Source: a virus
DNA length: 33,703 nucleotides
IMG/VR virus record: IMGVR_UViG_3300032893_000208
Coordinates: 1 to 33,703 of that record
Reading direction: 5' to 3' (one strand)
The position numbers and the translations under genes were made by a program. A model generated the notes under the pieces. The model ran no database searches, had not been told where the DNA came from, and saw only the letters and a list, made by a program, of their open reading frames with translations. Shown piece by piece: positions 7,571 to 14,440 of the stretch (within the stretch, counting starts at the first letter, position 1; every line of letters starts with the position of its first letter).

Positions 7571-7837
7571 ATGAACATTTACGATGTTCCGTCGGACAAT
7601 CAGGCAGTTCAGGCTACCGCGAAAGCGATCGCCGCCATGTTCTCTCCCGCATTAACCTTCGTCGGCGACGACGAAGTAACCGATGGGCCGTTCTCGTTTC
7701 CGACCCACACGGTTAACTTTTCACAGGAAGGCAAACCCGGCCCGAAGAAACTAGGCGCCGGTCAGCTCGTCATCTGGCCGGATGTCGCAGTAACCGACCT
7801 GGTCGAAGCTGGCTACACCAGGAAAGAAGGGGCGTAA
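7571..7837 (+). CDS. Small protein of unknown function, probably from a leaderless mRNA
   Basis: An 88-residue soluble protein with an alpha/beta look (QAVQATAKAIAAMF, then TLV-type strands such as GQLVIWPDVAVTDL). It is not recognised. It is the first gene behind a near-consensus promoter whose expected start point falls on its ATG. It is followed without a gap (TAA then ATG) by the next small gene, so the two form one translation unit. There is no membrane segment or signal peptide. Confidence 0.6.
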   Translation: MNIYDVPSDNQAVQATAKAIAAMFSPALTFVGDDEVTDGPFSFPTHTVNFSQEGKPGPKKLGAGQLVIWPDVAVTDLVEAGYTRKEGA

Positions 7838-8032
7838 ATGAACTCTTCCTGGCTCAAGATCTTCGAGCTGGTCCTCGGGACCGCGGAAGCGATCGTCCCG
7901 GTCTTCATCCATAACCCCAAGTCACAGCAGATCGAAGGGGTTATCGTCACCACCCTGAACGGCGTCCTGGCTGGTCTGGACGCTAACGCGAAACCGGCGG
8001 CGCCGTCAGCGTCGTCTACCGCTGCATCGTAA
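7838..8032 (+). CDS. Small protein of unknown function
   Basis: A 64-residue protein with a mildly hydrophobic helix (WLKIFELVLGTAEAIVPVFI, residues 5-24), a second helical stretch and an Ala/Ser-rich tail. The helix is long enough to touch a membrane, but a Lys and two Glu make a true transmembrane holin unlikely. The start immediately follows the previous stop and has GAAGGGG at about the right distance. It is not recognised. Confidence 0.55.
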   Translation: MNSSWLKIFELVLGTAEAIVPVFIHNPKSQQIEGVIVTTLNGVLAGLDANAKPAAPSASSTAAS

Positions 8033-8046
8033 GGTCTCAAGGTCTC
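8031..8046 (+). repeat. Tandem 8-bp duplication before a start codon
   Basis: AAGGTCTC occurs twice head to tail, ending exactly at the ATG at 8047; the first copy overlaps the preceding stop codon. The AAGG of the second copy is the only ribosome-binding-like sequence for the next gene. Confidence 0.6.
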
Positions 8047-8319
8047 ATGCCCTGGCGCGCCTTACAATCCCGCCATCTGTTAAGGGCGGATTACGATCCG
8101 CCCTCGCCTGATAACGACACGTCCGGCGTCCTGACGATCCAGTTCGTTAACGGCGCGCTTCACCGCTATTACGGCGTACCGCAGACGACCGCCGATACGC
8201 TGTTTCAAGTCAGTTCGCCGGGTACGTACTTTCACGATAAGATCCGCGGTCAGTACCCGGAACAAAAGGTTTCATCCGGAGTTACGAGAAGCGGCCGAAC
8301 GAGCCGCAGGAGATATTAG
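8047..8319 (+). CDS. KTSC-domain protein
   Basis: A 90-residue protein that fits the small KTSC domain. It has an N-terminal Ser followed by a strand ending in Y-D, a strand LTIQFVNGALHRYYGVP with the typical F..G..Y.Y..VP signature, then SPGTYFHDKIRGQYP, matching the S.G.YFn..IR..Y end of the domain. The role of the domain is not established; it is common in phages and mobile DNA. It is located between terminase and portal with other small accessory genes. The C-terminal 15 residues are Arg/Ser-rich and probably disordered. Confidence 0.75.
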   Translation: MPWRALQSRHLLRADYDPPSPDNDTSGVLTIQFVNGALHRYYGVPQTTADTLFQVSSPGTYFHDKIRGQYPEQKVSSGVTRSGRTSRRRY

Positions 8320-8321
8320 AC

Positions 8322-8537
8322 ATGCCACAAGACGAACAGCCTATCCAATCCATCGAAGACTTTAACCTGGCGATCGAGAGAGCCGCGCTGGTCGCGGAGT
8401 GCCGGTATAAATCGTTGGAGCCGTGGGGACTCGAACATAACCAACAGATCCGGCGCAAGCATGGTATTCAGATCGCCGCGGCGATTCGTGAGTTGAAGAT
8501 TCATCCATTGCGCGGAGATGATCTGTCATGCCAATGA
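8322..8537 (+). CDS. Small helical protein of unknown function
   Basis: A 71-residue, charged, all-helical-looking protein (IEDFNLAIERAALVAECRY). It is not recognised. CAGGAG lies 9-10 nt before the ATG. The gene overlaps the start of the next one by 10 bp in a different frame, so both are likely cotranslated. It belongs to the run of accessory genes between terminase and portal. Confidence 0.55.
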   Translation: MPQDEQPIQSIEDFNLAIERAALVAECRYKSLEPWGLEHNQQIRRKHGIQIAAAIRELKIHPLRGDDLSCQ

Positions 8538-9274
8538 TTTCTTACCGCTGCCCTGACTGTGGTTGCGATGACGAACACTTCTATCACAGCGCATCGTCCG
8601 CGCCGGCTACGGTCGAATGTCGTGGGTTCAAATCCTCCGGCCCGCAGTATCAGGAGATCGAACACGAAGTCGTTCAATCAGACGGCACGGTCCTTATCGA
8701 GCTTGAGCGGGTCGAACTGGCACCGACCTTGACTCCCTGCACCGGGACCGCCTTGCAGCGCGCGTCCTTTCCCGGCGAGCTGTGGGCGCGTCCCGCACGC
8801 GGGTTTGAAGACATCGTCGTCTACGAGCACGATAACTGGGAGGGGAAGTCCGACGACTTCAAACGTTCGCACCAGCGCTATTATGTTCCCGGCCGGAACT
8901 ACGAGGCGACCGAACCCGGTATGCGCCGTGTCGTCTTGAATTCAATGGCCGAGTATAACCGCTTTATCAAACGCGCGAACGAAGAGATCACGTCGGACAT
9001 GCGCAACCATCGCGATATGCACCGGGCCTACTGGGAAGCGCGGCGCCGGGCGATGCGCGCGGACGTCGACGCGCGGGTCGGCCCGGTCCGGTCGCACCCG
9101 CTGATCTCCTATCTGATGAAGGCGATGCGGCGCCGCAGCGACGCGAAGTCCGACGCGCGATACGGCAAGTCGCTGGACGCACATTTCCACTCGCAGCTAC
9201 TCGAATTCAACCAATCGAACATGCAGGATTGGTGCGACGCGGATACTAACTGGCGTTCGACTCGTGCGCGTTAA
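8528..9274 (+). CDS. Zinc-ribbon protein upstream of the portal
   Basis: A 248-residue protein. The N-terminus holds a CxxC knuckle (CPDC, residues 8-11) with C13 and later cysteines C31 and C71 that could complete a metal site, similar to FmdB-type zinc ribbons often encoded next to terminase and portal genes in environmental phages. After a basic middle come helices with Asn/Glu (FIKRANEEIT) and a very Arg/Ala-rich C-terminal half (about 165-215). The function is unknown; nucleic-acid binding or packaging assistance is inferred from the ribbon and the basic tail. The ribosome binding site is GGAG inside the previous gene. Confidence 0.6.
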   Translation: MPMISYRCPDCGCDDEHFYHSASSAPATVECRGFKSSGPQYQEIEHEVVQSDGTVLIELERVELAPTLTPCTGTALQRASFPGELWARPARGFEDIVVYEHDNWEGKSDDFKRSHQRYYVPGRNYEATEPGMRRVVLNSMAEYNRFIKRANEEITSDMRNHRDMHRAYWEARRRAMRADVDARVGPVRSHPLISYLMKAMRRRSDAKSDARYGKSLDAHFHSQLLEFNQSNMQDWCDADTNWRSTRAR

Positions 9275-9300
9275 TCGTTAGATGAGGTTATATTCAGATC

Positions 9301-11508
9301 ATGAACCGCCATCCTGGACATTCTCCAATCGATACCGCGTACCTCGCGCCTCGCCCGTTCGAACGTAACAATACCGGCGCTTGGGGCGCCTGTTCGCCGG
9401 ACGAACTGTTCGCCTGGACGCAGCAAATGATTCAGGACGGTAGATCGTACCTACGGCTACAACCAGCTTATAAATTCATATCCGACGGCCTGGATATCAT
9501 CAACGGCGATATGGCGGTCACGGACGTTCAGTCTCTCTGCTCCGTCAAGACCGAATCGACCGTTCGTAACACGCGCGAGATCGTCGCATCCCAGACGAAC
9601 CTTCGGATCATCCCGGCGTTCAAGGCCGAATCGGAGCAATACCGCGAACAGAACCAGATCTTGAACAAAGGTTTCATGGCCTGGCAGAACATGACGTTCG
9701 CCGACCGCCGTATCCGCGGCGCCTGGCAGTACGCTTGCGCGACCGGTACCGGCTATCTCGGCGCGCGCTACGACCCGAACTTCTACTACCGCGGCAAAGG
9801 CGACCTGGTCTGGGATGTCTACGGACCGCTAGACGTTATCCCGCTCGGTCTTCCTCCCGGCCTTAACCTTCAAGGTACGTACGCCGTCGCGATGCGCAAG
9901 AAGATGCCGATCCATCAAGTCTGGCGGATGTTCCCGTTACAACGCGATAACATCAAGGCGAACCGCATCACGACTGAGGGTAAGGGAATGGTGATCGCAC
10001 AGGCGGTCAAATTCGCCTCTGCGGTCCTCAAACGCTTTAGTCAAGGCAGCCGCCAGCCGGAGGAAGCATCGACCTGGGATACGACGGACGTCTACTACAT
10101 CTACGTTGACGACGACTCGGTAAACGAGACCGGCAGTCCGTTACAGATCTGCGGTCCCGACGGTCAATGGGGAACTAGCTGGTCGTATACCGTCCCGTTC
10201 GTCGGCCAGCAGATCCAGACCGGGCGCATCCTCGCCGGCGGTGTACCGGAAGTCCGCGCAGCGCGGCGTGAGGAATGTCTGATTTACCCGAACCGCCGGC
10301 TCATCATCTCAACAGACACATGCGTCGTCAATCCCGCGCCGGAGCATCAATCCTCGTATCGCTGGGACGGCCGCGTCCCGGTCGCGCAGTTCCGCGCCGA
10401 CGACTGGACATGGAATTTCCTTGGATTCCCGGTCACTCGTTACGGCGCATCTCTCGAAAAGCTCGGTATCGAGCTATGGCGCGGACTCGGCGATCAGATG
10501 AACCTGTCGTTAAATCCCTCCGCGTTTTTCGACCGCGGCTCTTCCGCTACGTCGATGCTTCAGACCGTCAATCCTCGTATGCCGGGTCTCCGCGTCGGTC
10601 TCGACATGAACCTGAACGGCGCCGCGCAACAGTTCGTCCCGATGCTCGGCCATGAATGGTATCAGCCGAACAGCTCGATCATCGAGACCGCGGCCAAGAT
10701 CCTGCCGGCGATCATCAAAGAACAGATGGGCGTCGCGGACGTCTCGGCGATGGCGCGGGCGCGCCAACTCCCGTCTGGCGACTCGACCGAGAAACTGCTC
10801 GAAGCGATGGGGCCGTTAGTCAAAGACCAGTCGCGCAATATGGAAGAAGCGATTCGTCTGCTTGGCGAAATGTGGAAATCCGACTGGTTCCAGTTCGCGA
10901 CCGCCAAGCGCCGTATGCAGCTACTCGGCCCGGAAGGCGTTACCGAAGAAGATTTCGATTACGAACCGGGAACTCTGATCCCGCTGGACCTTGACCCGAA
11001 CAACCAGCGCGGACCGGTACCGATGACTGCCGGGCCGGACGGGACCTGGCTTTACGAACCCGGCTCTAATGTCCGAATGCCGGAACTCGCGGTCAACCAG
11101 TTCGAGCGCGCCCGCTGGCACAAGAACAATTTCTCGTTCTCGGTCACGCCGTACAGCTTACATGAACTGAATAGTACGACGCGCAAACTCTTCATGTTGC
11201 AGTTAATGAAGTCCGGATTCCCGTTGTCCTGGTGGACTCAGGCCGAGATGTTCGACGTCAAGAACTTCGGGCCGTGTATGGTCAAGGGCGAAGACGGCGA
11301 GATGCGGGAAGCGCGTAACGAGATCGAACGCTGGATCGCACAGTTAGAGATCCAGGCGCGTGTCGCACAGGCGATGGGCGGCGGTGGCGGCGGTGGTAAA
11401 GGTGGTAAGGGAGGTGGCCGCGGCCGTCCGCAGACATACGCGCAACCGCCGGTACTCGAAGGTAAAGGCGGCGGTACGACCTCAACTGTGAGAACATCGG
11501 CGAAGTGA
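9301..11508 (+). CDS. Portal protein
   Basis: A 735-residue portal vertex protein, the dodecameric ring through which DNA enters and leaves the head. The call rests on several points: the length suits portals of the larger podovirus class, it lies between terminase and scaffold/capsid genes, and it has the typical pattern of mixed alpha/beta wing regions (for example VTDVQSLCSVKTESTVRNTR near the N-terminus) followed by a long helix-rich segment (about 455-560). From about residue 695 the C-terminus is a Gly/Lys-rich flexible tail. There is no clear Shine-Dalgarno sequence close to the ATG; GATGAGG is 13 nt away and TATATT 6 nt away. No individual motif is diagnostic, so the family assignment depends on architecture and context. 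Confidence 0.85.
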   Translation: MNRHPGHSPIDTAYLAPRPFERNNTGAWGACSPDELFAWTQQMIQDGRSYLRLQPAYKFISDGLDIINGDMAVTDVQSLCSVKTESTVRNTREIVASQTNLRIIPAFKAESEQYREQNQILNKGFMAWQNMTFADRRIRGAWQYACATGTGYLGARYDPNFYYRGKGDLVWDVYGPLDVIPLGLPPGLNLQGTYAVAMRKKMPIHQVWRMFPLQRDNIKANRITTEGKGMVIAQAVKFASAVLKRFSQGSRQPEEASTWDTTDVYYIYVDDDSVNETGSPLQICGPDGQWGTSWSYTVPFVGQQIQTGRILAGGVPEVRAARREECLIYPNRRLIISTDTCVVNPAPEHQSSYRWDGRVPVAQFRADDWTWNFLGFPVTRYGASLEKLGIELWRGLGDQMNLSLNPSAFFDRGSSATSMLQTVNPRMPGLRVGLDMNLNGAAQQFVPMLGHEWYQPNSSIIETAAKILPAIIKEQMGVADVSAMARARQLPSGDSTEKLLEAMGPLVKDQSRNMEEAIRLLGEMWKSDWFQFATAKRRMQLLGPEGVTEEDFDYEPGTLIPLDLDPNNQRGPVPMTAGPDGTWLYEPGSNVRMPELAVNQFERARWHKNNFSFSVTPYSLHELNSTTRKLFMLQLMKSGFPLSWWTQAEMFDVKNFGPCMVKGEDGEMREARNEIERWIAQLEIQARVAQAMGGGGGGGKGGKGGGRGRPQTYAQPPVLEGKGGGTTSTVRTSAK

Positions 11509-11517
11509 GGTAGATCG

Positions 11518-11688
11518 ATGCCATCGTCTCAGGTAATGCACGAGTTCAAGACCGGTAAGCTCCGGTCCGGTTCAAAACACGGTCCGAAGGTGAAGAACCG
11601 CCGTCAGGCTATCGCCATTTACTTAAGCGAAAGGCGTAAAGAAGGAAAGAGAGTAGGACGAGTACGCAGTAGGGCTAAGCGACGCTGA
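11518..11688 (+). CDS. Small basic DUF6496-like protein
   Basis: A 56-residue, strongly basic protein. The pattern VMHEFKTGKLRSGSKHGPKV followed by a helix QAIAIYLSE matches the short DUF6496 family as I remember it (VMhEFk.GkL.SGSk.GpkV..r.QAIAIaLSEarkag). Its function is not known; the basic charge suggests DNA or RNA binding. It starts 9 bases after the portal stop; GAGGTAGAT ahead of the ATG provides a ribosome binding site. The C-terminal 15 residues are almost all Arg/Lys/Val. Confidence 0.75.
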   Translation: MPSSQVMHEFKTGKLRSGSKHGPKVKNRRQAIAIYLSERRKEGKRVGRVRSRAKRR

Positions 11689-11719
11689 CACCCTTTTTGT
11701 TAATACAAGGGTATGCTGA

Positions 11720-11968
11720 ATGAGCGAAAAATACAAGCCTGACCATAAAGGTCTGTTCAACGGCTCGTCTCTCTCTGCTTTGACCGGCGCCCGCGCCTCA
11801 GCAAAGCTTCAGGTAGAAGTCCGCCTACCCGCCTCGTCTATGGCGGAAGTCCTGGACGCGATTCACCGCCTCGGCCGCACCGGCAACCTGACCGTTAACT
11901 TCTCTCAGGGCCGGGCGATGGATCTCAAGTGGTCGAGTACTCGCGATACGAACCCGCCGGACGTCTAA
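11720..11968 (+). CDS. Small protein of unknown function
   Basis: An 82-residue protein with an N-terminal flexible segment and a small alpha/beta core (AKLQVEVRLPASSMAEVLDAI, then NLTVNFSQGRAMDLKW). It is not recognised. A weak hairpin (ACCCTT 11690-11695 with AAGGGT 11707-11712) lies between it and the preceding gene. It is the last gene before the main regulatory gap, where the palindrome begins 11 bases after its stop codon. Confidence 0.6.
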   Translation: MSEKYKPDHKGLFNGSSLSALTGARASAKLQVEVRLPASSMAEVLDAIHRLGRTGNLTVNFSQGRAMDLKWSSTRDTNPPDV

Positions 11969-11978
11969 ACGTCTGGTC

Positions 11979-11995
11979 CGTGTAGACTCTACACG
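11979..11995. promoter_or_regulatory. 17-bp perfect palindrome (dispersed operator-like site), intergenic
   Basis: CGTGTAGA-C-TCTACACG is a perfect inverted repeat around one base. The core is shared with five other places in the window. This copy lies in a non-coding gap, and its right end is 11 bases (one helical turn) before the TTGACA of a good promoter at 12006, a classical position for an activator site or an upstream repressor site. Confidence 0.65.
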
Positions 11996-12005
11996 CGACG
12001 TTTAT

Positions 12006-12034
12006 TTGACATTACCTCGTCTTCCCCTTATCCT
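12006..12034 (+). promoter_or_regulatory. Sigma70-type promoter
   Basis: TTGACA (12006-12011), 17-base spacer, TATCCT (12029-12034): a perfect -35 element, optimal spacing and a fair -10 element. The predicted start is at about 12041. The only features downstream before the terminator at 12116 are non-coding or a 23-codon frame without ribosome binding site. Confidence 0.6.
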
Positions 12035-12040
12035 TTCTAT

Positions 12041-12160
12041 GACGGATGTTCATTACGGCGATGAACTCCCCGGAAGCTCGACTCGGCGGCGTTTAAGTGC
12101 GCTTGGTTGATAGCCAAAGGCGGGCAGGGTCTTTACGATCCTGCCCGCCTTTCGCTTTTT
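12041..12160 (+). ncRNA. Candidate small RNA of about 120 nt
   Basis: This segment runs from the predicted start of the 12006 promoter to the end of a strong intrinsic terminator. Its 5' part can form GTTCAT-7 nt-ATGAAC (12048-12066), and a short TTGG/CCAA hairpin precedes the terminator. A 23-codon frame (12039-12110) exists but its ATG sits at or before the predicted transcript start and lacks a ribosome binding site. The RNA could be a regulatory or structural RNA, or a leader that is attenuated before the capsid genes. No known family was recognised. Confidence 0.4.
12116..12160 (+). terminator. Strong Rho-independent terminator
   Basis: A 13-bp perfect stem AAAGGCGGGCAGG / CCTGCCCGCCTTT (12116-12128 and 12140-12152) around an 11-nt loop, followed by CGC and five T (12156-12160). 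The A-rich 5' side could also let it work in the other direction. Confidence 0.85.
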
Positions 12161-12205
12161 GGGACTAGTCGCTAGCGTGTTCGTCTGATCCGAGTACCGA
12201 TAGGG

Positions 12206-12219
12206 CCGGATTGATCCGG
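12206..12219. promoter_or_regulatory. Palindrome/hairpin before a small gene
   Basis: CCGGAT-TG-ATCCGG, a near-contiguous inverted repeat 12 bases before the ribosome binding site AAAGGAG of the gene at 12245. In RNA it would form a short tetraloop hairpin; as DNA it could be a binding site. It is unrelated in sequence to the TGTAGA palindrome. Confidence 0.4.
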
Positions 12220-12244
12220 TCCAGTCGGAGAAAGGAGTATCTTA

Positions 12245-12313
12245 ATGGATACCTTCGAAGTCGCCTATCGGCGCGGCATGAAGCGCCATAAGGGCCGCGG
12301 CAAAAAGCGCTAA
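12245..12313 (+). CDS. Tiny basic peptide
   Basis: A 22-residue frame with the sequence pattern MDTFEVAYRRGMKRHKGRGKKR, half of it Lys/Arg/His. Support for translation is the excellent ribosome binding site GAAAGGAG ending 7-8 bases before the ATG, just as before the major structural genes. The stop codon lies within a 7-bp hairpin (GCGCTAA 12307-12313 with TTAGCGC 12320-12326). Its function is unknown. A capsid-interior or nucleic-acid-binding peptide is conceivable, and so is an upstream leader peptide for the scaffold operon. Confidence 0.45.
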   Translation: MDTFEVAYRRGMKRHKGRGKKR

Positions 12314-12365
12314 GAAGTTTTAGCGCGCGCTACCGGGCGGGTTAGCCTTCACCGGCCGGCCCGCC
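12307..12365 (+). other. Two consecutive hairpins without T-run
   Basis: The first hairpin (stem GCGCTAA/TTAGCGC, loop of 6) overlaps the stop codon of the tiny gene; the second pairs GGCGGG (12336-12341) with CCCGCC (12360-12365). There is no T-run, so neither looks like an intrinsic terminator. They may protect or process the mRNA ahead of the scaffold genes. Confidence 0.4.
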
Positions 12366-12417
12366 TCGTTATATCAACCGTACCTTACCCGCTGTACCAC
12401 GTTACAGGTCTACTCCG

Positions 12418-12765
12418 ATGCCTGAAGTCAATTCCCCCGCATCTGCCAGTCCTTCGATGCTTGCCGGCATGAATCCGCCATCGCCTCAAGGCGGCGATGA
12501 GATGGCCGGTAGAATTCCCGGCTCCGGTTCCCCGGATCAAGGCTCTGATGGACCGCAGCAAGCTAAGGCTTCTGCGGATGCGAAGCTGAACAAAGACATT
12601 CAGGTATTGCGGACCACTGAAGCGCAACTGATCGAAATGGCGCAGTCGTACCCTACCGCCACGAAAGCGCTTCGCGCCGCTTCGGAGGCGATCCGTAGCG
12701 CACAGCGTCAAATCGTAGCGTCTCCAGGAATGGCGGAACCTCCGGTACCGAATACGACCGCGTGA
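12418..12765 (+). CDS. Small protein upstream of scaffold, probably head-related
   Basis: A 115-residue protein. The first 50 residues are Pro/Gly/Ser-rich and disordered-looking. Residues about 52-100 are helical (LNKDIQVLRTTEAQLIEMAQ, then KALRAASEAIRSAQRQI), ending in a short Pro tail. Short proteins of this build are common between portal and scaffold in podovirus-type operons, but I know no function for them. The start has no strong ribosome binding site; CAGG at 12406 is the nearest. Confidence 0.55.
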   Translation: MPEVNSPASASPSMLAGMNPPSPQGGDEMAGRIPGSGSPDQGSDGPQQAKASADAKLNKDIQVLRTTEAQLIEMAQSYPTATKALRAASEAIRSAQRQIVASPGMAEPPVPNTTA

Positions 12766-12879
12766 CAGGCGGCGGCGGATAATGCCGGCGGACAACCCGG
12801 CCGGACCTGGTCAGACGCTAAACCGTTAATCGATTCAGCAACCCGGAGACCCCGGACTGAAAGGAACAGGTAAATCTCA

Positions 12880-13932
12880 ATGCCCGTAGACAAAAAGATC
12901 CTCGAATCCTGCATCGCGCAGGCGACGGACGGCGACACCGAAATGGCGGACTTCCTCCGCAAGAAGTACGAGGCGAACGACGCCGCGGCGGTCAAGTTCG
13001 TTTCCGGCTTTATGACGACCGCGGACTACACGCGCAAGACACAGGAACTCGCGGCGCAGCGCCAGCAGTTCGAGTCTCAATCCGGACAGCTCGATACGGT
13101 CCGGAAGGCGTTAGAGGCGGCGGAAGCGGAGAAGAACACGATCTTGCGCGATCTCGCCGATCGCCAGATCAGCGTCGCGAAGGCGAAGGAACTCCTGAAG
13201 ATCGCGAAGGACCGGTTTCAACTGTCCGACGACGACCTTCCTGGCATTACCGATCTGATCGAAACGCGGAAGACTGGAGCGGTTGTAGACTCTACACCGG
13301 ATCTCGATACCCGGTTCAAAGCGTTCGGCGACGAGCTAATGAGCCGGATGGAGAAGAAGTTTGTCGGCGCGATGACCCCCGAACTCGGCAACATGGCCGT
13401 TATTCCGCTGATCTGGGGAGAGATCGACCGCGAGCACGAGGAGTTGACGGGCAAGCGCCTTACGTTCGCCGAGAAACAGGAGATCTTCAAGGCCGCGCAG
13501 GCCGGCGCCGATTCCTCAATGGGCAAGGGATCGATCTACGGCATCTGGCAGGACAAGTACCAGATCGGCGGCGACGACGGACTTCGCATGAAGCGCCGCG
13601 ACGAGAACCTGAAGAAGTCGTGGGCGGCAGAGGCGGAGAAAGCCGCGGCGGACGCGCGATCCAAAGCGGCGCTTGAAGTCGTGACGCCGACAGCGGCGGA
13701 TCTCGGCACCGGACCTGGTATCTCCGCTGCGTTCAAGACCAAGTTCAAGACGTTCGATACGGACCCGAACAAACCGGCGGTCGCTACGTCCGACGGCGTA
13801 CCGTCGCTCGCTGTCGCGCCCGGCCAGCACGTCCGGCAGACCGGCGATCGCGGACCGTCCGGCGCCCAGCGCGCCGCGCAGAAGTTCTTGGAGAGAGGCG
13901 GGCCGGCGGGATATGGCCGGAAGGCGTCATGA
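12880..13932 (+). CDS. Capsid scaffolding protein (probable)
   Basis: A 350-residue acidic/basic, Ala-rich and mostly helical protein. A coiled coil covers about residues 48-115 (DYTRKTQELAAQRQQFESQ and following). A second Ala/Lys-rich helix region lies at about 240-275, and a disordered Gly/Pro tail follows. Size, helix content and position before the major capsid gene are typical of scaffolds, which direct capsid assembly from inside and then leave the head. The ribosome binding site is GAAAGGAACAGG. An exact copy of the dispersed palindrome lies inside (read as Val-Asp-Ser-Thr near residue 136). The stop codon overlaps the start of a homing endonuclease gene (ATGA). Confidence 0.75.
   Translation: MPVDKKILESCIAQATDGDTEMADFLRKKYEANDAAAVKFVSGFMTTADYTRKTQELAAQRQQFESQSGQLDTVRKALEAAEAEKNTILRDLADRQISVAKAKELLKIAKDRFQLSDDDLPGITDLIETRKTGAVVDSTPDLDTRFKAFGDELMSRMEKKFVGAMTPELGNMAVIPLIWGEIDREHEELTGKRLTFAEKQEIFKAAQAGADSSMGKGSIYGIWQDKYQIGGDDGLRMKRRDENLKKSWAAEAEKAAADARSKAALEVVTPTAADLGTGPGISAAFKTKFKTFDTDPNKPAVATSDGVPSLAVAPGQHVRQTGDRGPSGAQRAAQKFLERGGPAGYGRKAS
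13284..13296. promoter_or_regulatory. Dispersed palindrome, intragenic copy in scaffold gene
   Basis: TGTAGA-C-TCTACA, exact core of the repeated palindrome. It is encoded as GTA GAC TCT ACA. The A/T-ending codons stand out from the G/C-ending codons around them, as expected if the DNA sequence itself is selected. Confidence 0.6.
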
Positions 13933-14438
13933 AGCGAGCGGATCCAGCGGAAGGCTTTAATCCCAGTGAAATCGATTGGGGCCGGTTAGCTGCCTTCATC
14001 GACGGTGAAGGTTCTATCTTGATGAACCGGCGTAGCGACCGCCCGCAGGATGTATGGCTTCGTGTGGTCGTATGCAATACTGATCCACGCATGATCGTTT
14101 GGCTGAAAGAGACCTTTGGCGGGTCTGTTTCCGTTATGCGTAAGCCATATATAGAAGGCCACCGGAGCCAAATCAAGTGGCATGTATCCTGCCGCAAAGC
14201 GGAATGGGTGTTGCGCGGCTGTTACAAATATCTGATCTGTAAACAGGATCAGGCGGGCGTCGCGTTTGCTTATCGCGCGACTACTCGCGGTTCAGGCGGC
14301 CATCGCGGATCGCCTAACTCTCCTGAATTAACAGTGTACCGGGATCATCTCAGAGATAAGTTGAAGGAGCTGCGTTGGTCTGGCAACACGAACGAAGAGA
14401 TGGAGAGAATTAAGGATAAGTTACAAGGAGTCAATTAG
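13929..14438 (+). CDS. LAGLIDADG homing endonuclease
   Basis: A 169-residue single-motif LAGLIDADG enzyme, which would act as a homodimer to cut a long DNA target. The motif is LAAFIDGEG (residues 20-28) with E27 at the catalytic acid position. Downstream, the pattern WLRVVVCNTDPRMIVWLKE and the YLICKQDQA helix fit the family fold. It is free-standing, inserted between scaffold and major capsid genes and coupled to the scaffold by ATGA. Its last codons carry the ribosome binding site (AAGGAG) of the capsid gene. Codon use has more A/T third positions than the neighbours, suggesting a separate origin. No intron or intein is visible around it, so it probably spreads by cutting phages that lack it at this junction. 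Confidence 0.85.
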   Translation: MKRADPAEGFNPSEIDWGRLAAFIDGEGSILMNRRSDRPQDVWLRVVVCNTDPRMIVWLKETFGGSVSVMRKPYIEGHRSQIKWHVSCRKAEWVLRGCYKYLICKQDQAGVAFAYRATTRGSGGHRGSPNSPELTVYRDHLRDKLKELRWSGNTNEEMERIKDKLQGVN

Positions 14439-14440
14439 TT

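Noticed and set aside
7838-8032. Holin
   Set aside because: One mildly hydrophobic helix with charged residues and no second membrane segment or lysis neighbour.
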